Positions 6,165 to 7,547 of a DNA stretch of 7,547 nt are shown here, piece by piece. The stretch spans positions 1-7,547 of the forward strand of contig CAYYNT010000112.1 in assembly GCA_964473155.1 (NCBI GenBank), written 5' to 3'. Position numbers and translations under genes: made by a program. The notes beneath the pieces are model-generated. The model was not told where the DNA came from and did not search any database. It was given only the letters and a program-made list of their open reading frames with translations. Numbering within the stretch: the first letter of the stretch is position 1; each line of letters opens with the position of its first letter. The stretch is from JAJFUG01 sp964473155. GTDB taxonomy: Bacteria; Gemmatimonadota; Glassbacteria; GWA2-58-10.

Positions 6165-7019
6165 ATGAAACTCGGAGTACACGCCTATGTCTGGACCAGC
6201 GAATGGAATGACTCGCAGCTTGAGCTGATTACGCGGGCAGCGGACCTCGGGCTGGACCTGATCGAAATACCGCTGATGCGCCTCGATCTCGTCAATCCGC
6301 AGACCATCCGCAGAGAATGTGAAAAGGCCGGGATCGCGGTCTGCACCTCGACAGTGCTCAACGGAAAGACTGATTTGACCGGCGACTCGCTTGAGGTTCG
6401 GAAAAGAGGCGTGTCGTACCTGAGAGACTGCGTGCGTGTCAGCGCCGAAATGGGGGCGCGCACGTTCAGCGGAGTGATTTATTCGGCGATCGGGAAAAAG
6501 AGCGACCGAAGACCTGGGATGACCGAGTGGAAAAACTCCGCCGCCGGTCTGGCCGAGGTCTGCCGTTATGCTCAGGATTTCGGGTTGACCGTGGGGATCG
6601 AGCCGGTCAACCGTTATGAGACATACCTGATAAACACCTGCGCCCAGGCGGTCGAGCTGGCCTCGATGGTGGGAGAGCCGAACCTGGGCATCCACCTGGA
6701 CACATACCACATGAACATAGAGGAGAAGGACTTTTACCAGGCCACCCGTCTGGCCGGAGACCGTCTCTGCCACTACCATCTGTGCGAAAACGACCGCGGC
6801 ATCCCCGGCACCGGGCTGGTGGACTGGGAGGGTATTTTCCGCGCCCTCGGAGAAATGGGCTACAGCGGCAACGCGGCCCTGGAAAGCTTTGTCGAGGTCT
6901 CGGACAACATGCGCGAGGCCACCTGCGTCTGGCGCGACCTGGCCCCCTCGGGCGATGAGCTGGTGCGTGAAGGCCTGAAATTCATCCGCGGGCTGAGCGC
7001 TGAATACCTTCAGCATTGA
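6165..7019 (+). CDS. D-tagatose/D-psicose 3-epimerase-like TIM barrel
   Basis: A 284-residue cytoplasmic protein (no signal peptide) of the sugar phosphate isomerase/epimerase (xylose-isomerase-like) TIM-barrel superfamily. It is closest in motifs to ketose 3-epimerases, which invert C3 of D-tagatose, D-psicose or related ketoses using Mn2+ or Co2+. The metal ligands appear in order and in family context: Glu146 in GIEPVNRYETYLINT, Asp179 in HLDTYHMN, His205 in HYHLCENDRG and Glu240 in ALESF. Each lies six residues before the positions I recall for the Pseudomonas cichorii enzyme (152, 185, 211, 246), so spacing is fully conserved. The length matches the family's usual 280-300. Start and ribosome site are unambiguous. 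Alternatives are L-ribulose 3-epimerase or a related erythrulose or inositol-pathway isomerase, since the substrate cannot be fixed from sequence. No terminator is obvious downstream. Confidence 0.85.
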   Translation: MKLGVHAYVWTSEWNDSQLELITRAADLGLDLIEIPLMRLDLVNPQTIRRECEKAGIAVCTSTVLNGKTDLTGDSLEVRKRGVSYLRDCVRVSAEMGARTFSGVIYSAIGKKSDRRPGMTEWKNSAAGLAEVCRYAQDFGLTVGIEPVNRYETYLINTCAQAVELASMVGEPNLGIHLDTYHMNIEEKDFYQATRLAGDRLCHYHLCENDRGIPGTGLVDWEGIFRALGEMGYSGNAALESFVEVSDNMREATCVWRDLAPSGDELVREGLKFIRGLSAEYLQH

Positions 7020-7547
7020 ACAGACCCTCCGGGGGCGCCGAGACCTCGACTGTAAAAGGCAGGCGCTTCCGGACCTGCTCAATCCCTGCATGCAATTCAA
7101 GAAACTCCCGCGCTTGACACTTGACCGCAACTGGCATATCTGTATTCACAGATCGGTATAACACCTTGTCATATCTATGATATCACCTGAACTGAATCCA
7201 CCCGCGGAACTGTTGCGCTCCTTTCTCCAAAGGAAGCCAGCGTCGGATAAGCCTGCGATTTGACCGGGTCACAATTCCTGACAAATAAGATCAGTTATAC
7301 AAAGACCAGTTCCTGTGGCCCAAAGAATTCGTCAAAATATCGGCATTGATCAAGCGTGTTGAAAACTGCTTAAAACACAAACCCTGCCGGAAGCAGCGGT
7401 CATTCCTCTCCCACCTGTTAAGGAAGGACCGAGGAGGATTTTATCCAATAAACAACACGCCTATCAGCACATCCGGCCATCGCTTTGCTCAAAACATGAG
7501 GACCTGAACTGTAACTGGAATTAAATCAACCGGTCCAGACCGAATCA
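7020..7547. other. Long stretch without a supportable gene
   Basis: About 530 bp, visibly more AT-rich than the genes. Open frames are short. A GTG-started minus-strand frame (7164-6982, 60 codons) overlaps the ketose epimerase end, lacks a ribosome site and is not recognised. A plus-strand frame without an ATG start runs from 7289 to 7507. A GAGGAGG at 7431-7437 has no start codon at a usable distance. Small dyads occur, such as ATATC-TAT-GATAT (7171-7183) and GCAGG/CCTGC (7059-7063, 7074-7078). None looks like a terminator, tRNA or mobile-element end. It may hold a decayed gene or the promoter region of a gene to the right. Confidence 0.6.

Noticed and set aside
6135..7130. Minus-strand 331-codon frame opposite the ketose epimerase
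   Set aside because: The plus-strand gene has the full metal-ligand set and a strong ribosome site. The antisense frame has no recognisable motif.
7431..7440. GAGGAGG as ribosome site of a gene at the right edge
   Set aside because: No ATG, GTG or TTG lies 5-12 nt downstream, and the frames that follow stop quickly.

Overview
The window is about 7.5 kb of bacterial DNA, GC-rich in its genes and more AT-rich between them. It carries five complete protein genes, four of them tied to carbohydrate handling. Three of the encoded enzymes carry export signals, and two of those end in lipoprotein-type cysteines, so the host is most likely Gram-negative with an outer membrane. Gene style, strong GGAGG ribosome sites with 5-nt spacing, and a 'CCACGAAGGACACGAAG' type repeat fit a free-living member of the FCB/PVC/Acidobacteria-like breadth of phyla. 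I cannot place it further, and this is an impression rather than a measurement.

Layout. Positions 1-248 are non-coding and hold two unrelated, perfect 11-bp inverted repeats. At 249-1562 (+) is a secreted acetyl-xylan-esterase-like alpha/beta hydrolase. Its 3' end faces a convergent gene across a 130-bp gap that holds a terminator hairpin nested inside a larger inverted repeat. On the minus strand, in transcription order, come a lipoprotein of the aldose 1-epimerase fold (5897-4824), a ten-helix EamA/DMT transporter fused to a GrpB (UPF0157) domain (4727-3255), and a clan GH-A-like glycoside hydrolase lipoprotein (3105-1693). Diverging from the epimerase, at 6165-7019 (+), is a D-tagatose/D-psicose 3-epimerase-like TIM-barrel enzyme with an intact metal-binding tetrad. 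Positions 7020-7547 hold no supportable gene.

How it may work together (inference). The esterase and the glycoside hydrolase would trim acetylated plant or microbial polysaccharide outside the inner membrane. The exported aldose epimerase would equilibrate anomers of the released sugars, and the cytoplasmic ketose 3-epimerase would funnel unusual ketoses into metabolism. The transporter-GrpB fusion is the odd member: a membrane exporter-type body with a nucleotidyltransferase-like domain that should sit in the cytoplasm. The minus-strand genes are separated by 97 and 149 bp, so one operon is possible but not shown. I found no phage, transposon, CRISPR array, rRNA or tRNA.
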